Shown: positions 1-8,492, numbered from the stretch's first letter. The stretch: 64,000 nt of DNA from an uncultured Paracoccaceae bacterium (GCA_951812615.1 CATOSU010000005.1:1-64000); one strand, 5' to 3'. Translations and numbers: made by a program. The notes: a model not told the origin generated them from the sequence alone.

Positions 1-108
1 GATCACGAGGGCTTCCTGCTGGTCGAGGCCACGGCACGGGGCGTGGATGTGGCCGAAGGCCGCGCCCGGGTGCCGGGCGTGCGCCGCGCCGCGCCGAAGG
101 CCCGGTAA
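1..108 (+). CDS. Mu gp26-like phage protein (VpaChn25_0724 family), C-terminal end only
   Basis: The window opens inside a reading frame that runs to TAA at 106-108 and gives 35 residues ending in GVDVAEGRARVPGVRR plus a short basic tail. This ending resembles the VpaChn25_0724-type proteins that sit just upstream of DUF3486 in Mu-like prophages and look like small winged-helix proteins. The stop overlaps the next start (TAATG), which suggests translational coupling inside the late phage operon. The family call rests on a short tail and on gene order, so it is tentative; the reading frame itself is clear. Confidence 0.6.
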   Translation, partial: DHEGFLLVEATARGVDVAEGRARVPGVRRAAPKAR

Positions 109-692
109 TGCCGCGCCGCCGCAAGATCGATCTGCTGCCCACAGCGCTGCGCGACTGGCTGAAGGAAGAGCTTCAGACGCGCGGGTTTGCCGATTACAAC
201 GCGGTCACCGACGCGCTGAACGCGCGGCTGGTGGACCGCGGGCTGCTCCTGAGCGTCGGGCGCAGCGCGGTGGCGCAATTCGGCGCCGAGCACGCCGAAT
301 TCTCAAAGCTCCAGGAAGAGGCTTCCGGCTGGGCCGAGGACTGGATGGGCAGGAACGGTCTGGAGGATGAGGCCCGGCGCCATTCCGCGCTCTTCGAGAT
401 GATCTCGACGCTCGCGTTCAAGTGCATCAAGGCACAGTTCGGCAAGGAGGGCCGGGAGATCGACACGCGCGACCTGCATCTGCTCGGTCGCATGATGAAG
501 GATCTCATGACCTCTTCCGGCATCCGCGAGGCGATCAGCGACAGGGAGCGCCAGCGCCTGGCCGAGGCCGAGCGCAAGGCCGGCGCCGAGCGGGCGGTGA
601 CCGCCGCGCGCGGGGCCGGGCTCTCCCCGGAGGTCGCCGCCGCGATCCGCGCTGCCGTGGAAGGCGGCGCACAGGCAGAGGGCGCCACATGA
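108..692 (+). CDS. Mu gp27-like DUF3486 protein, probable small terminase subunit
   Basis: This is a 194-aa protein that begins with a basic RRRKIDLLP stretch followed by an HTH-like region, the usual start of DUF3486 proteins (phage Mu gp27). In Mu-like phages gp27 is thought to act as the small terminase subunit that recognises DNA for packaging. The rest is Ala/Arg/Glu-rich and mostly helical by composition, with a likely coiled stretch near residues 140-180. It starts in the TAATG overlap with the upstream gene and its TGA overlaps the ATG of the large terminase (ATGA at 689-692). The order DUF3486, terminase, DUF935, F-like matches Mu genes 27-30. The family is well supported; the packaging role is from the family, not shown here. 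Confidence 0.85.
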   Translation: MPRRRKIDLLPTALRDWLKEELQTRGFADYNAVTDALNARLVDRGLLLSVGRSAVAQFGAEHAEFSKLQEEASGWAEDWMGRNGLEDEARRHSALFEMISTLAFKCIKAQFGKEGREIDTRDLHLLGRMMKDLMTSSGIREAISDRERQRLAEAERKAGAERAVTAARGAGLSPEVAAAIRAAVEGGAQAEGAT

Positions 693-2119
693 GCAACCGC
701 GATCTGCTGCCGTACCAGCGCGCCTGGGTGACCGACATGGACCCGGTGGCGGTGATCGAGAAGTCCCGCCGGATCGGCATCTCCTGGGCCGAAGCCTACC
801 ACGCGGTGATGCATGCCGCCGAGGGCCGCGGCGATATCTATTACCTGTCTTACAGCCGCGACATGACCCGCGGCTTCATCGACGATTGCGCGGGCTGGAC
901 GCGCGATCTCGGCATCGCCGCCTCGGCCGCCGGCGAGGTGCTGATCGGCGACGCGGGACGCGATATCCAGGCCTTCCGCATCGTGGCGGCGACGGGCAAG
1001 CAGATCCTGGCCATGACCTCCAGCCCGCGGGGGTTCCGCGGCAAGGGCCGTCCGGGCGATGTGGCGATTGTCGACGAGGCGGCCTTCGTTGACGATCTCG
1101 AGGAGGTTCTCAAAGCCGCGCTCGCCTTCACCACCTGGGGCGGGCGCGTGCGCATCATCTCCACCCATAACGGCGAGGCCTCGCCCTTCAACACGCTGGT
1201 CCGCGACATCCGCGAGCGGCGCCAGCCCGGCAGCCTGCACCGGGTGACGCTGGCGGACGCGCTCGATCAGGGGCTTTATTCCCGCATCGCCGCCGTGACC
1301 GGACAACCGGGCACGCCCGCCGCGCAGGCGGCCTGGGAGGCGGCGATCCGCGCGCAATACGGACGCCACGCGGGCGAAGAGCTCGACTGCATTCCCGCCG
1401 CCGGGGGCGGGGCCTGGATCACATGGGATCTGATCCGCACGACGATGCGCGACGCGGCGGGCGATCCCGGCCTGCGCGGCTCCGGTCCGGTCTGTATCGG
1501 CATCGATGTGGCGCGCCGGCGCGATCTCTGGGTGGCCGCGGTGATCGAGGATGCCGGTGACGCGCTCTGGCTGCGCGAGCTGGTGACGTTGCGCGACGTC
1601 TCGTTCTCCGAACAGCGCGCCGAGGTGGCGCGCCTCGTGCGGGCCCATCGCCCGCTCCGGATCGCCATCGACCAGACCGGCATGGGCGAGGCGGTGGTCG
1701 AGCAGCTGGCCGGGGATCACGGCGCCTTCACCGTCGAAGGCGTGCTGATGACCGCGCCGCGCCGGCTCGATGTGGCCACGCGGCTCCGAGAGGCCTTCGA
1801 GGACAAACGCATCCGCATTCCCGCCGATGATGCCCTGGCGGCCGACCTGCACAGCGTGCGTGCCGAGCCCGGCGCCACCGGCGCGCCGCGGCTGGTGGCG
1901 GAGCGCGCGCAGAGCGACGGCCATGCCGACCGGTTCTGGGCATTGGCGCTGGCGGTCTCGGCCGCGCGCACCGCCAGCGGGCCGTTCGAGGCCTGGACCG
2001 ACGCGCGCCGCCACGCGGCCTGGTCGGCACCGGGCAGTCCGTACGGCACACCGCAGTATCATGGTGACAGCGACCTCGGCGTCCTGCACTCGCCGCTGGC
2101 TGCCCTGAGGGGCTGGTAG
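689..2119 (+). CDS. Mu gp28-like large terminase subunit
   Basis: This 476-aa protein is the packaging motor and nuclease of a Mu-like phage. The start MSNRDLLPYQ at 689 was chosen because it forms an ATGA overlap with the DUF3486 stop and begins at the conserved LLPYQ of the family; the open frame upstream of it is only a shadow of DUF3486. Visible motifs are a Walker A-like KSRRIGISW near residue 30, Walker B followed by acid in VAIVDEAAF near 125-133, a coupling segment with STHNGE, and RNase H-like nuclease aspartates in GIDVARRRD and AIDQTG in the C-terminal half. Length fits intact family members. It is followed after one base by the portal gene. Nothing suggests it is broken, so this part of the prophage is still under constraint or recently acquired. 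Confidence 0.9.
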   Translation: MSNRDLLPYQRAWVTDMDPVAVIEKSRRIGISWAEAYHAVMHAAEGRGDIYYLSYSRDMTRGFIDDCAGWTRDLGIAASAAGEVLIGDAGRDIQAFRIVAATGKQILAMTSSPRGFRGKGRPGDVAIVDEAAFVDDLEEVLKAALAFTTWGGRVRIISTHNGEASPFNTLVRDIRERRQPGSLHRVTLADALDQGLYSRIAAVTGQPGTPAAQAAWEAAIRAQYGRHAGEELDCIPAAGGGAWITWDLIRTTMRDAAGDPGLRGSGPVCIGIDVARRRDLWVAAVIEDAGDALWLRELVTLRDVSFSEQRAEVARLVRAHRPLRIAIDQTGMGEAVVEQLAGDHGAFTVEGVLMTAPRRLDVATRLREAFEDKRIRIPADDALAADLHSVRAEPGATGAPRLVAERAQSDGHADRFWALALAVSAARTASGPFEAWTDARRHAAWSAPGSPYGTPQYHGDSDLGVLHSPLAALRGW

Positions 2120-2120
2120 A

Positions 2121-3668
2121 ATGGCGCATGCCGACATCCCCGCCCGCCCCGCAAAGGGCGAGATCGCGCCCCCGGAAGTCACCCTGGGCGGTGGCGGGGC
2201 CTGGGATCTCACCGAGCGCTATCGCGATTTCGGGCTGGGCTCCGATCCGCGCCACTGGCAGGCCGATCCCGCCGGTGTCACCGCCGCCACGGCGGCACTG
2301 GCCGACCCCCATGCCCGCGCGGTCCTCGATCAGCGCCTCGATGCGGTGGTGGCGGCCCCGCTCGAGATCACGCCGGGCGGGACGATGCGCCGGGACCGGA
2401 TGGCGGCCGGGGATCTCGAAGAGCAGCTGGGCGCGCTGGAGATCGATCGGATCAGCCGCGAGCTTCTGCACGCCGCCTGGCATGGCTACGCCATCGCCGA
2501 ATGCCTCTGGGAGATCGAGGGCCCCGCCGTGCGGCTCGCCGATCTGCGCGTGCGCAACCCCGCAAGGTTCCGCTGGCACCGGGACGGCGACCTGCGTCTG
2601 ATCACGCGGGGCCGGCCGGGCGGTGTCGTCCTGCCCCCGGCCAAGTTCTGCGTCCTGGTCCAGCCGCGCCAGCATGGCGGGCAGGCGCATGGCCCCGGTG
2701 CCGCCGAATGGTGTGTCTGGCCGGTCTGGCTCAAGCGCCACGTGGTCTCGATGTGGGCGGTCGCGCTGGAGCGTTTTGGCACGCCAACGACCTGTATGAC
2801 GCTCGCCGGCGACGCCAGTTCCGCCGCGATCGAGAAAGCGCTGGCCCAGCAGGCCGCGCTGGTCGGCGGCGCGGGCCTGGTCCTGAAAGAGGGTCACAAG
2901 ATCGAATTGCTGGAGAGCGGGCGGCGCGCCGGTGGCGATTACGCAGAGTTCGTCAGGGCGATGGATGCCATGATCGCCGATGCGGTGCTGGGCGAGCGCG
3001 CCACCTCCGAGATCGGCCAGTGGCAGGCCACGGCCGAGGCCCATGCCGACGTGCTGCAACGCCTGGTGGCGGCGGATGCGCGCCGCCTCTCGGCCATGCT
3101 GCGCCACTCGGTCGCGACATGGCTGACCGCCTGGAACTTCCCCGGTGCCGCCGTCCCGCATCTGAGCCGCAACACCGCCCCGCCCGAAGACCTCGCCGCG
3201 CGCGCCGCGCGCGACGTGCAGGTCGCCGCCGCCTCCGGCCTCAGGCTGACACAGCCCTCTGTCGAGGAGACCTATGGCGGCATCTGGGAACCCGATCCCC
3301 GTCAGGCCGCCCCCGCATCGCCCGGCCCGCCAGCCGCCGGACCGGGCGCCGGACCGGGCGCCGCACTGGCCGCCGCCCGCGAGCCTCCGGCGCGCGATGC
3401 CGTCGATGCCGCCGTCGACCGCCTGGTCGGCGAGAGCGGCTGGGAGGCGCTGATGGACCCGGTGCTCACCCCGCCTGGGGTCGCCGTGGCGGAAGCCCAC
3501 ACCCCGGACGCGCTCGCGGCCGCACTGGACGCCCCCGATCTCTACGCGGCCATGGACACGAACCCCATGGCCGCGCGGCTCGCCCGCGCCACCACCTCGG
3601 CGCGGCTCTCGGCGGAGGGGGATGACGGCGCCGGCAGGGATGACGACAGAGAGGGCGGCAATGCCTGA
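2121..3668 (+). CDS. Mu gp29-like portal protein (DUF935)
   Basis: This 515-aa protein follows the terminase with a one-base gap and matches the DUF935 family, the portal of Mu-like phages, through which DNA enters the head. Supporting features are its place between terminase and the F-like protein, its length, and the core with segments such as LERFGTPT and ATSEIGQWQ that are typical of the family. The C-terminal ~130 residues are a Pro/Ala/Gly-rich linker (including a repeated AGPGAGPGA type stretch near residues 410-425) and then an Ala-rich helical tail, less conserved in portals generally. The stop at 3666-3668 overlaps the next ATG by eight bases. GC content is very high here compared with the region beyond 5640. 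Confidence 0.88.
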   Translation: MAHADIPARPAKGEIAPPEVTLGGGGAWDLTERYRDFGLGSDPRHWQADPAGVTAATAALADPHARAVLDQRLDAVVAAPLEITPGGTMRRDRMAAGDLEEQLGALEIDRISRELLHAAWHGYAIAECLWEIEGPAVRLADLRVRNPARFRWHRDGDLRLITRGRPGGVVLPPAKFCVLVQPRQHGGQAHGPGAAEWCVWPVWLKRHVVSMWAVALERFGTPTTCMTLAGDASSAAIEKALAQQAALVGGAGLVLKEGHKIELLESGRRAGGDYAEFVRAMDAMIADAVLGERATSEIGQWQATAEAHADVLQRLVAADARRLSAMLRHSVATWLTAWNFPGAAVPHLSRNTAPPEDLAARAARDVQVAAASGLRLTQPSVEETYGGIWEPDPRQAAPASPGPPAAGPGAGPGAALAAAREPPARDAVDAAVDRLVGESGWEALMDPVLTPPGVAVAEAHTPDALAAALDAPDLYAAMDTNPMAARLARATTSARLSAEGDDGAGRDDDREGGNA

Positions 3669-5220
3669 TCCCGTCCCCGAAATCATGGATGTGCCCCCCG
3701 AGGAGGCGATTGAATTCTTCCGCGCCAAGGGCATGCATGTCGGCCATGACTGGCGCGACACCTCCGCGACCCAGCATGCCCGCTCCTTCACGGTGGCCAA
3801 GGTCGCCCGTCTCGACATCCTGACCGATATCCGGGACGCCATGGACCGGGTGCTGGCCGAAGGCACCACTTTCGAGAGTTTCCAGGACGAGCTCGAACCG
3901 ATCCTGCGCGCCAGGGGCTGGTGGGGCCGCAAGACCATGACCGATCCTGCAACCGGCGAGACCCGCGTGGTCCAGCTCGGCTCACCCCGTCGGCTCAGAA
4001 CCATCTTCGACACCAATCTGCGCATGGCCACCGCCGCCGGCAAGTGGGCGCAGATCACCCGCCTGGCGGGCCGCCGCCCATGGGTTCGCTACATCGCCAC
4101 GCTCGATGACCGCACCCGGCCCCTGCACCGGGCCTGGCACGGCACCATCCTGCGCTGGGACGACCCGTTCTGGCAGACCCATTTCCCGCCCTGCGGCTGG
4201 CATTGCCGCTGCACCGTGCAGACCCTCTCGGATGCCGATCTGGAGCGCTTCGGCCTCACACCCTCGCCCGGCCCGCCGGAAGGGTGGAACCGCACACGGC
4301 CATGGCGCAACCGCCGCACCGGGGAGAGCCAGGACGTGCCCGTCGGGATCGATCCCGGCTTTGCCCACAACCCCGGCACCGTCGACCCCGTGGCCGGCGC
4401 CCGCAAGCTGCTCGCGGACCGCCTGATCGCCGCCCCGCCCGCGCTCGTCCGCGCCGCCACCTCCGATGTCACCGAATGGATCGCGCGGGGGCGCACGAGG
4501 CGCAGGCAGCTTGTCGAGGCCACCGCACTGGCCCCGGACCAGGCGGGCTTTGCCGACCGCCTGCGTGGCCTCGTTGCCCAGGGCCTCACAACCGGGCGCG
4601 GCGCCGGAACCGTGGCGGCATCCGTCAGACCCCTGCGCACGGGCGGCGAGGACCGGGCCGCCGCCGACGCCGTCCATGCCGCCTCGCTGCGCTTTCCGGC
4701 ACGCTGGGTGGCGCGCGCCAATGCCAGCCCGCTCGGCGTTGCCGCCAACGGGCAGGAAACCGGCGGCAGCTACCTTTCCGCCGCCGCACGAGGGTCGGTC
4801 CGCATCGGGCGCGGCCAGCTGACCAAGGCCGATAACACCGCCTGGGCCATCACCTCCCGCGATCCCTCCAACGCCACCCACGAATATGTCCACCACCTGC
4901 AAGCGGCGATGCCGGAAATCGACCGTCTCTTCCAGGACCTCCATATCCGACGCACCACCCTGCCCGGCGGGGCGCGGGAGCCGGTTCTGATCCTGCCCGA
5001 CTATCCACCTCTGACAGGACGGCGCGACCAGTATGTCGATGGCTACTTCGGGCGGGAATACGCAGGTGGCCGCGCCGCCGAGGTCATGACCCGCGCCTTC
5101 CAGATCCTCTTCCACAGGCTGCCCGGCGACGAAGGCGTCGATCTGGACAAGCTCGTGCGCGACGATCCGGAGATGCTCGATCTGGTGCTGGGGCTGCTTT
5201 TCCATTACGATCCCGCATAG
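3661..5220 (+). CDS. Mu F-like minor head protein (MuF) with C-terminal zincin-like metallopeptidase domain
   Basis: A 519-aa protein. Residues ~1-235 are the Mu gp30/F-like head morphogenesis domain, with the family block RYIATLDDRTRPLHRAWHG (143-161) and the Cys-rich PPCGWHCRC (176-184). After a linker, the C-terminal ~190 residues hold HEYVH at 407-411, a textbook HExxH zinc-binding helix, and a later ...GGRAAEVMTRAF at 469-480 whose E474 is a good third-ligand candidate; the end DDPEMLDLVLGLLF recalls a domain seen at the end of many phage F-like proteins. MuF proteins with variable C-terminal enzymatic domains are known as a phage-borne polymorphic toxin family, so a toxin or a head-maturation protease are both possible. 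I chose ATG 3661 (AGAGGG six to eight bases upstream) over 3622, which would overlap the portal by 47 bases. It is the last recognisable phage gene. Confidence 0.82.
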   Translation: MPDPVPEIMDVPPEEAIEFFRAKGMHVGHDWRDTSATQHARSFTVAKVARLDILTDIRDAMDRVLAEGTTFESFQDELEPILRARGWWGRKTMTDPATGETRVVQLGSPRRLRTIFDTNLRMATAAGKWAQITRLAGRRPWVRYIATLDDRTRPLHRAWHGTILRWDDPFWQTHFPPCGWHCRCTVQTLSDADLERFGLTPSPGPPEGWNRTRPWRNRRTGESQDVPVGIDPGFAHNPGTVDPVAGARKLLADRLIAAPPALVRAATSDVTEWIARGRTRRRQLVEATALAPDQAGFADRLRGLVAQGLTTGRGAGTVAASVRPLRTGGEDRAAADAVHAASLRFPARWVARANASPLGVAANGQETGGSYLSAAARGSVRIGRGQLTKADNTAWAITSRDPSNATHEYVHHLQAAMPEIDRLFQDLHIRRTTLPGGAREPVLILPDYPPLTGRRDQYVDGYFGREYAGGRAAEVMTRAFQILFHRLPGDEGVDLDKLVRDDPEMLDLVLGLLFHYDPA

Positions 5221-5241
5221 CGACGATAGCGAGAGCACCCC

Positions 5242-5643
5242 ATGGCCATTCACAGGATCAACCTTCCCGACATGCTCTACGGGCGCGAGATGCGCACCGT
5301 GATCTGGGACGACACGGCAGGCACGGTCGAGGGCACCCATTCAGATGTGCCGGGCATGCAGAAGACCCTCGCCCGCCCCACGCCGGTGAACTGTTCCTCC
5401 GAGGGGCGCGAACTCTACCTCCGCGATCCGGCCCACGATCCGACCGAGTTCCTCTGGCTCCTCGGGTTCGCCTTCGACGGGATACTCTACGAGCCGCTGC
5501 GCTCGACCCTGCCGCCCGTCTTCGACGGTGTCGACCTCAGCCCCACCGAACCCGCGCCGCGCGCGCAGCGCGATGCGCAAGGCAACATTACCGACCGATA
5601 CGAAGATGGCTCGATCATCGGCTACGACATGCCCTACAGCTGA
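5242..5643 (+). CDS. Unknown 133-aa protein downstream of the MuF-zincin gene
   Basis: A 133-aa open frame starts 21 bases after the MuF-zincin stop, on the same strand, with phage-like high GC. I do not recognise a family. It is acidic, has no signal peptide, membrane segment or Cys cluster, and contains a WDDTAG segment near residue 24, a central hydrophobic FLWLLGFAFDGILYEPLR region, and a polar, Pro-rich tail ending GYDMPYS. Its position after a putative toxin-tipped MuF protein makes an immunity or specificity partner possible, but an ordinary phage accessory protein is as likely. The ribosome-binding site is weak (GAGAG about ten bases upstream). This is the last frame before composition drops and a gene-free stretch begins. 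Confidence 0.7.
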   Translation: MAIHRINLPDMLYGREMRTVIWDDTAGTVEGTHSDVPGMQKTLARPTPVNCSSEGRELYLRDPAHDPTEFLWLLGFAFDGILYEPLRSTLPPVFDGVDLSPTEPAPRAQRDAQGNITDRYEDGSIIGYDMPYS

Positions 5644-5930
5644 TAGCCGAACATCCCTTGCAGGCCCCTTGCAAGGGCAGATCATCGTGGCCGCGGAAAG
5701 CACCGGGAAGCCCGAAAAGCACCACCCCTGAAATGCCCGGAAAATCCGGCTGTTTCGCGCCCCCGATATCAGCGACAAAATCACCGTTTCCAGCGGGTTC
5801 GCACCCCCCGAAACGTGCCGATTCTGAAAGACTTATGGCGCGGGCCGAATCCGACGTGGCCATCAGGTCCGCGCCCCAAGAGGCGCTCAAAGCCCTGATT
5901 TCAAGCCCGTTTTGCAATCCCAGCCGGAAT

Positions 5931-5960
5931 AGTCCGGGATAGTCCGGGATAGTCCGGATA
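5931..5960 (+). repeat. Three tandem copies of a 10-bp unit
   Basis: The unit AGTCCGGGAT is present at 5931-5940 and 5941-5950, with a one-substitution-like third copy AGTCCGGATA at 5951-5960; the bases just before (CCGGAAT, 5924-5930) look like a partial fourth copy. The period is exactly 10, about one helical turn, so a protein-binding array or a slippage-prone tract near a prophage end are both possible. Confidence 0.85.
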
Positions 5961-6033
5961 CCCAAAGACTTTTGTCACCCTACATTTTCAATATGGTTTT
6001 GCGACAGGCCCGGGTCAGGCATTCCATACTCCC

Positions 6034-6048
6034 TTGACCCAAGGTCAA
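6034..6048 (+). promoter_or_regulatory. Dyad upstream of the secreted protease gene
   Basis: TTGACC (6034-6039) and GGTCAA (6043-6048) form a perfect 6-bp inverted repeat with a 3-base spacer, 56 bases before the protease start. TTGACC could also serve as a -35 element, though no good -10 is seen 17 bases later. An operator is the simplest reading. Confidence 0.4.
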
Positions 6049-6103
6049 CGGGTAGACTCGTGCCACTGACCGTATTGATTCCCTTGTTGTACAGGTGCCT
6101 GTA

Positions 6104-8485
6104 ATGCTACGTCTGTTGGCTGCTTTTCTGACTTTTTCCCTTTTTTCCCAAATTCTTGACGCTCAAACCCTGCAAAGACCGGGCAACTACGACGCGCGCA
6201 ACCGGCCTCTCGTTGCGGATATTGCGCGGGCCACGGCAATCGCACCCGAAGCCCGGCTGCGGCTGCGTCCCAAATACCGGCGCAACCCGGGCCGGCGCAT
6301 CGTTGCCGAAGGGCGCGAGGTGCCCGGGCTGATCGTTGTCAAGTTTGCCGATGGTGCCCGGGTCCGGGCGCTGAACCCCCAGGGGCTGGATGAAACGTCA
6401 ACCGACCAGTCCGTGCTGAATACACGACTGAACACGCTGATTTCGGTTCAGGATAATCTGGATGTCGCCGACATCGCGTTTCTGCGGGAACGCGGCATCG
6501 AGAAACCCGGGATCGGCGAACAGATGACCCGGGTGCGCAGGATCCTGTCCGAAGAACGTGTGCTGGGCTGGAACCGCATGCACCGGCAGCCTCTGGATCT
6601 GCTGGGTGGCCTGCGGGCGCGGGCGGAATTGCGCACCGGGCGGCGTACGTCCGATCTGGCCAATTACTACTGGGTTCAGCTGGATCCGCAGACGGATGTG
6701 GGTCGGGTGCTGCGGGCCCTGAACGCGATCCCTATAATCGAGAAAGCGTATCGCATGCCGCAATCGTCCAAAACGGACATCGCGCCACCGACGGCCGATT
6801 ATTCCACCTATCAGGGGTATCTGGACAATGACGGCAACGGGATCCACGCCCGGTTCGCGTGGACCCAACCAGGCGGCAAGGGCAACCTTGTCCGCATTAT
6901 CGACATCGAGGACAGCTGGAACCCAACCCACGAAGACCTGCCGGCGTTCAACCCGCAGCCGGTGTTCAACAATTGGGACGACAATCAGCAGGATTGGGCC
7001 GAGGACCAGATCGAGCACGGAACCGCGGTCGCCGGGATTATGGTTGCAAAAGATGACGGCACGGGTGTGACCGGAATCGTGCCTCAGGCGGTGTTCGGGG
7101 TGATCAACAACAAGCGCCGCACGGGGTTTGGACAGGTCGTAAATAATTCCGGGTCCATCCTTGATGCTGCCGCCGTTCTGCAGGAGGGCGACGTAGTCCT
7201 GATCGAAGCGCAGGTCTCGGGCCCTCGCAACGTGGACTGTACCTGTGAAACAAGCGACGGCGCGCCCAGAGGACAGTGCGGTATGCTGCCGGTGGAATGG
7301 TCGGACCACAATTACGAAGCCATCGTCGCGGCCAGCAATTCGGGATTGATCGTCGTCGAGCCGGCTGGAAACGGTGAACAGAACCTCGACGATCCTCTGT
7401 TCGACGATGTCTTCAACCGGGCGTGGCGCGACAGTGGTGCGCTGATCGTGGCGGCCAGCGAATCCGGCCGGCGTGAGCGGGAGTGTTTTTCAAACCACGG
7501 CGACCGGATTGACCTGCATGCCTGGGGCGAGGATGTAGCTACCACGGGTTACGGCAATGGCAGCCGCGATTGTGTCGGTAGCTCGACCTGCCTGACCGGG
7601 CGGCAGTCGCGTGTGAATGGCCGAGGTGACCCGGATCAGTTTTACACCAGCGGGTTCAGCGGCACCTCGTCAGCCAGCCCGATTGTTGCCGGTGCCGCGG
7701 CGGCGATTCAGGGCATTCAATTCGCCAACAACAATCCACCGCTGAATTGGCTGGAAATGCGTGACCTGCTATCCTCCACCGGAACACCGCCGCGAGCCGG
7801 CAACAACATCGGGCCGCTGCCCAACCTGCAGAACGCAATCGCCGTGCTGGACCCGCCGACGCCACCGGATGCAGAATATGATTACACGGTCTCGCTGGGT
7901 GCGCTGACGGAGGCTGACAATGTCGCGGGACTGTCGACCAGCACGTCGTCACAGCGCCGGGTGATCGGAGGGCAGGGCGGCCTGCGCGCGATCGAGCGGA
8001 TCATGTTCGCCGAACGTGGCGACCGGCCCTGTTACATCCGGGTTGAAAAGGCCCATATCCTCGATCACGAAAAGGGGCCGCGTTTTGATCTGGACGAGTG
8101 CGGGAACCGGGGCCACACGGATAACTCGGTTGCTTACGTGCCGCTGCTGACCACGTCGCATGATACGTTCATCAACAAGGTGGCGGTCTGCAATTCCAAA
8201 ACCAACAACCACCCCTTCCGACTGAAGGGCATCCGGGTCTGGCGTACGCGCGTGGAAGTCGAGGAAGATGGAACGGTGGACACATTTCCGCTAGCCGGCG
8301 AGGTTACCAAGGACCGGCCCAACTGCGATGACAACTGGCGCACGCCATCGACATGTCCGGCCGGGTCCGTTGCGGCGCAGGTCGAGGTCCACTTGCGGGC
8401 AGACGGAAATGATCTGTCTATGAGCGGGTTGAGGCTGATTTGCAGGGAAATACAGATAAACCGAACCTGTGTTGCCAATTGCTGA
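6104..8485 (+). CDS. Secreted subtilisin-like serine peptidase (S8) with unusual flanking domains
   Basis: A 793-aa protein with a clear signal peptide (hydrophobic residues 3-18, likely cleavage after LDA at 20). The N-terminal ~240 residues resemble a long propeptide region rich in Arg. The S8 catalytic set is complete: D267 in IIDIED, H305 in EHGTAVAG, the oxyanion Asn N423 in AGNG, and S522 in SGTSSASPIVAG. The final ~170 residues are not a standard protease add-on: they hold several Cys and a late CPAGSVAAQVEV...GLRLICRE segment that recalls small secreted lectin-like or VMO-I-like repeats, so substrate or surface binding is possible. ATG 6104 was preferred over GTG 6095 because it starts right at the signal peptide. 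It stands alone between the prophage remnant and rlmJ and may be cargo of the acquired DNA. Confidence 0.88.
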   Translation: MLRLLAAFLTFSLFSQILDAQTLQRPGNYDARNRPLVADIARATAIAPEARLRLRPKYRRNPGRRIVAEGREVPGLIVVKFADGARVRALNPQGLDETSTDQSVLNTRLNTLISVQDNLDVADIAFLRERGIEKPGIGEQMTRVRRILSEERVLGWNRMHRQPLDLLGGLRARAELRTGRRTSDLANYYWVQLDPQTDVGRVLRALNAIPIIEKAYRMPQSSKTDIAPPTADYSTYQGYLDNDGNGIHARFAWTQPGGKGNLVRIIDIEDSWNPTHEDLPAFNPQPVFNNWDDNQQDWAEDQIEHGTAVAGIMVAKDDGTGVTGIVPQAVFGVINNKRRTGFGQVVNNSGSILDAAAVLQEGDVVLIEAQVSGPRNVDCTCETSDGAPRGQCGMLPVEWSDHNYEAIVAASNSGLIVVEPAGNGEQNLDDPLFDDVFNRAWRDSGALIVAASESGRRERECFSNHGDRIDLHAWGEDVATTGYGNGSRDCVGSSTCLTGRQSRVNGRGDPDQFYTSGFSGTSSASPIVAGAAAAIQGIQFANNNPPLNWLEMRDLLSSTGTPPRAGNNIGPLPNLQNAIAVLDPPTPPDAEYDYTVSLGALTEADNVAGLSTSTSSQRRVIGGQGGLRAIERIMFAERGDRPCYIRVEKAHILDHEKGPRFDLDECGNRGHTDNSVAYVPLLTTSHDTFINKVAVCNSKTNNHPFRLKGIRVWRTRVEVEEDGTVDTFPLAGEVTKDRPNCDDNWRTPSTCPAGSVAAQVEVHLRADGNDLSMSGLRLICREIQINRTCVANC

Positions 8486-8492
8486 ACCAATG

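Larger units (their letters stand above)
5644..6103. other. 460-bp gene-free stretch at the apparent prophage edge
   Basis: No convincing gene is present. The stretch holds a perfect palindrome CCCTTGCAAGGG (5666-5677) preceded by a direct copy of CCCTTGCA (5654-5661), three tandem 10-mers (5931-5960), and a dyad TTGACC-N3-GGTCAA (6034-6048) that may be the promoter region of the following protease gene. GC content falls from the phage-like level on the left to the level of the chromosome on the right, so the prophage boundary probably lies in here. Short frames on both strands (for example 5658-5942 plus, 5615-5965 minus) have no family signal and are not called. Confidence 0.6.

Noticed and set aside
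194-4058. Long minus-strand frames opposite DUF3486, terminase and portal genes
   Set aside because: They are open only because GC-rich plus-strand codons rarely give stops on the other strand; no family features, Arg/Gly/His-rich, and the plus-strand genes are certain.
5242-5643. Calling the 133-aa ORF an immunity protein
   Set aside because: Position alone is suggestive; there is no sequence evidence, so it is left as unknown.
5924-5960. Possible CRISPR-like array
   Set aside because: The 10-mers are directly tandem with no spacers and far too short.
5615-5965. Short ORFs on both strands in the gap after the 133-aa gene
   Set aside because: No ribosome-binding sites or conserved features; they span repeats and palindromes.
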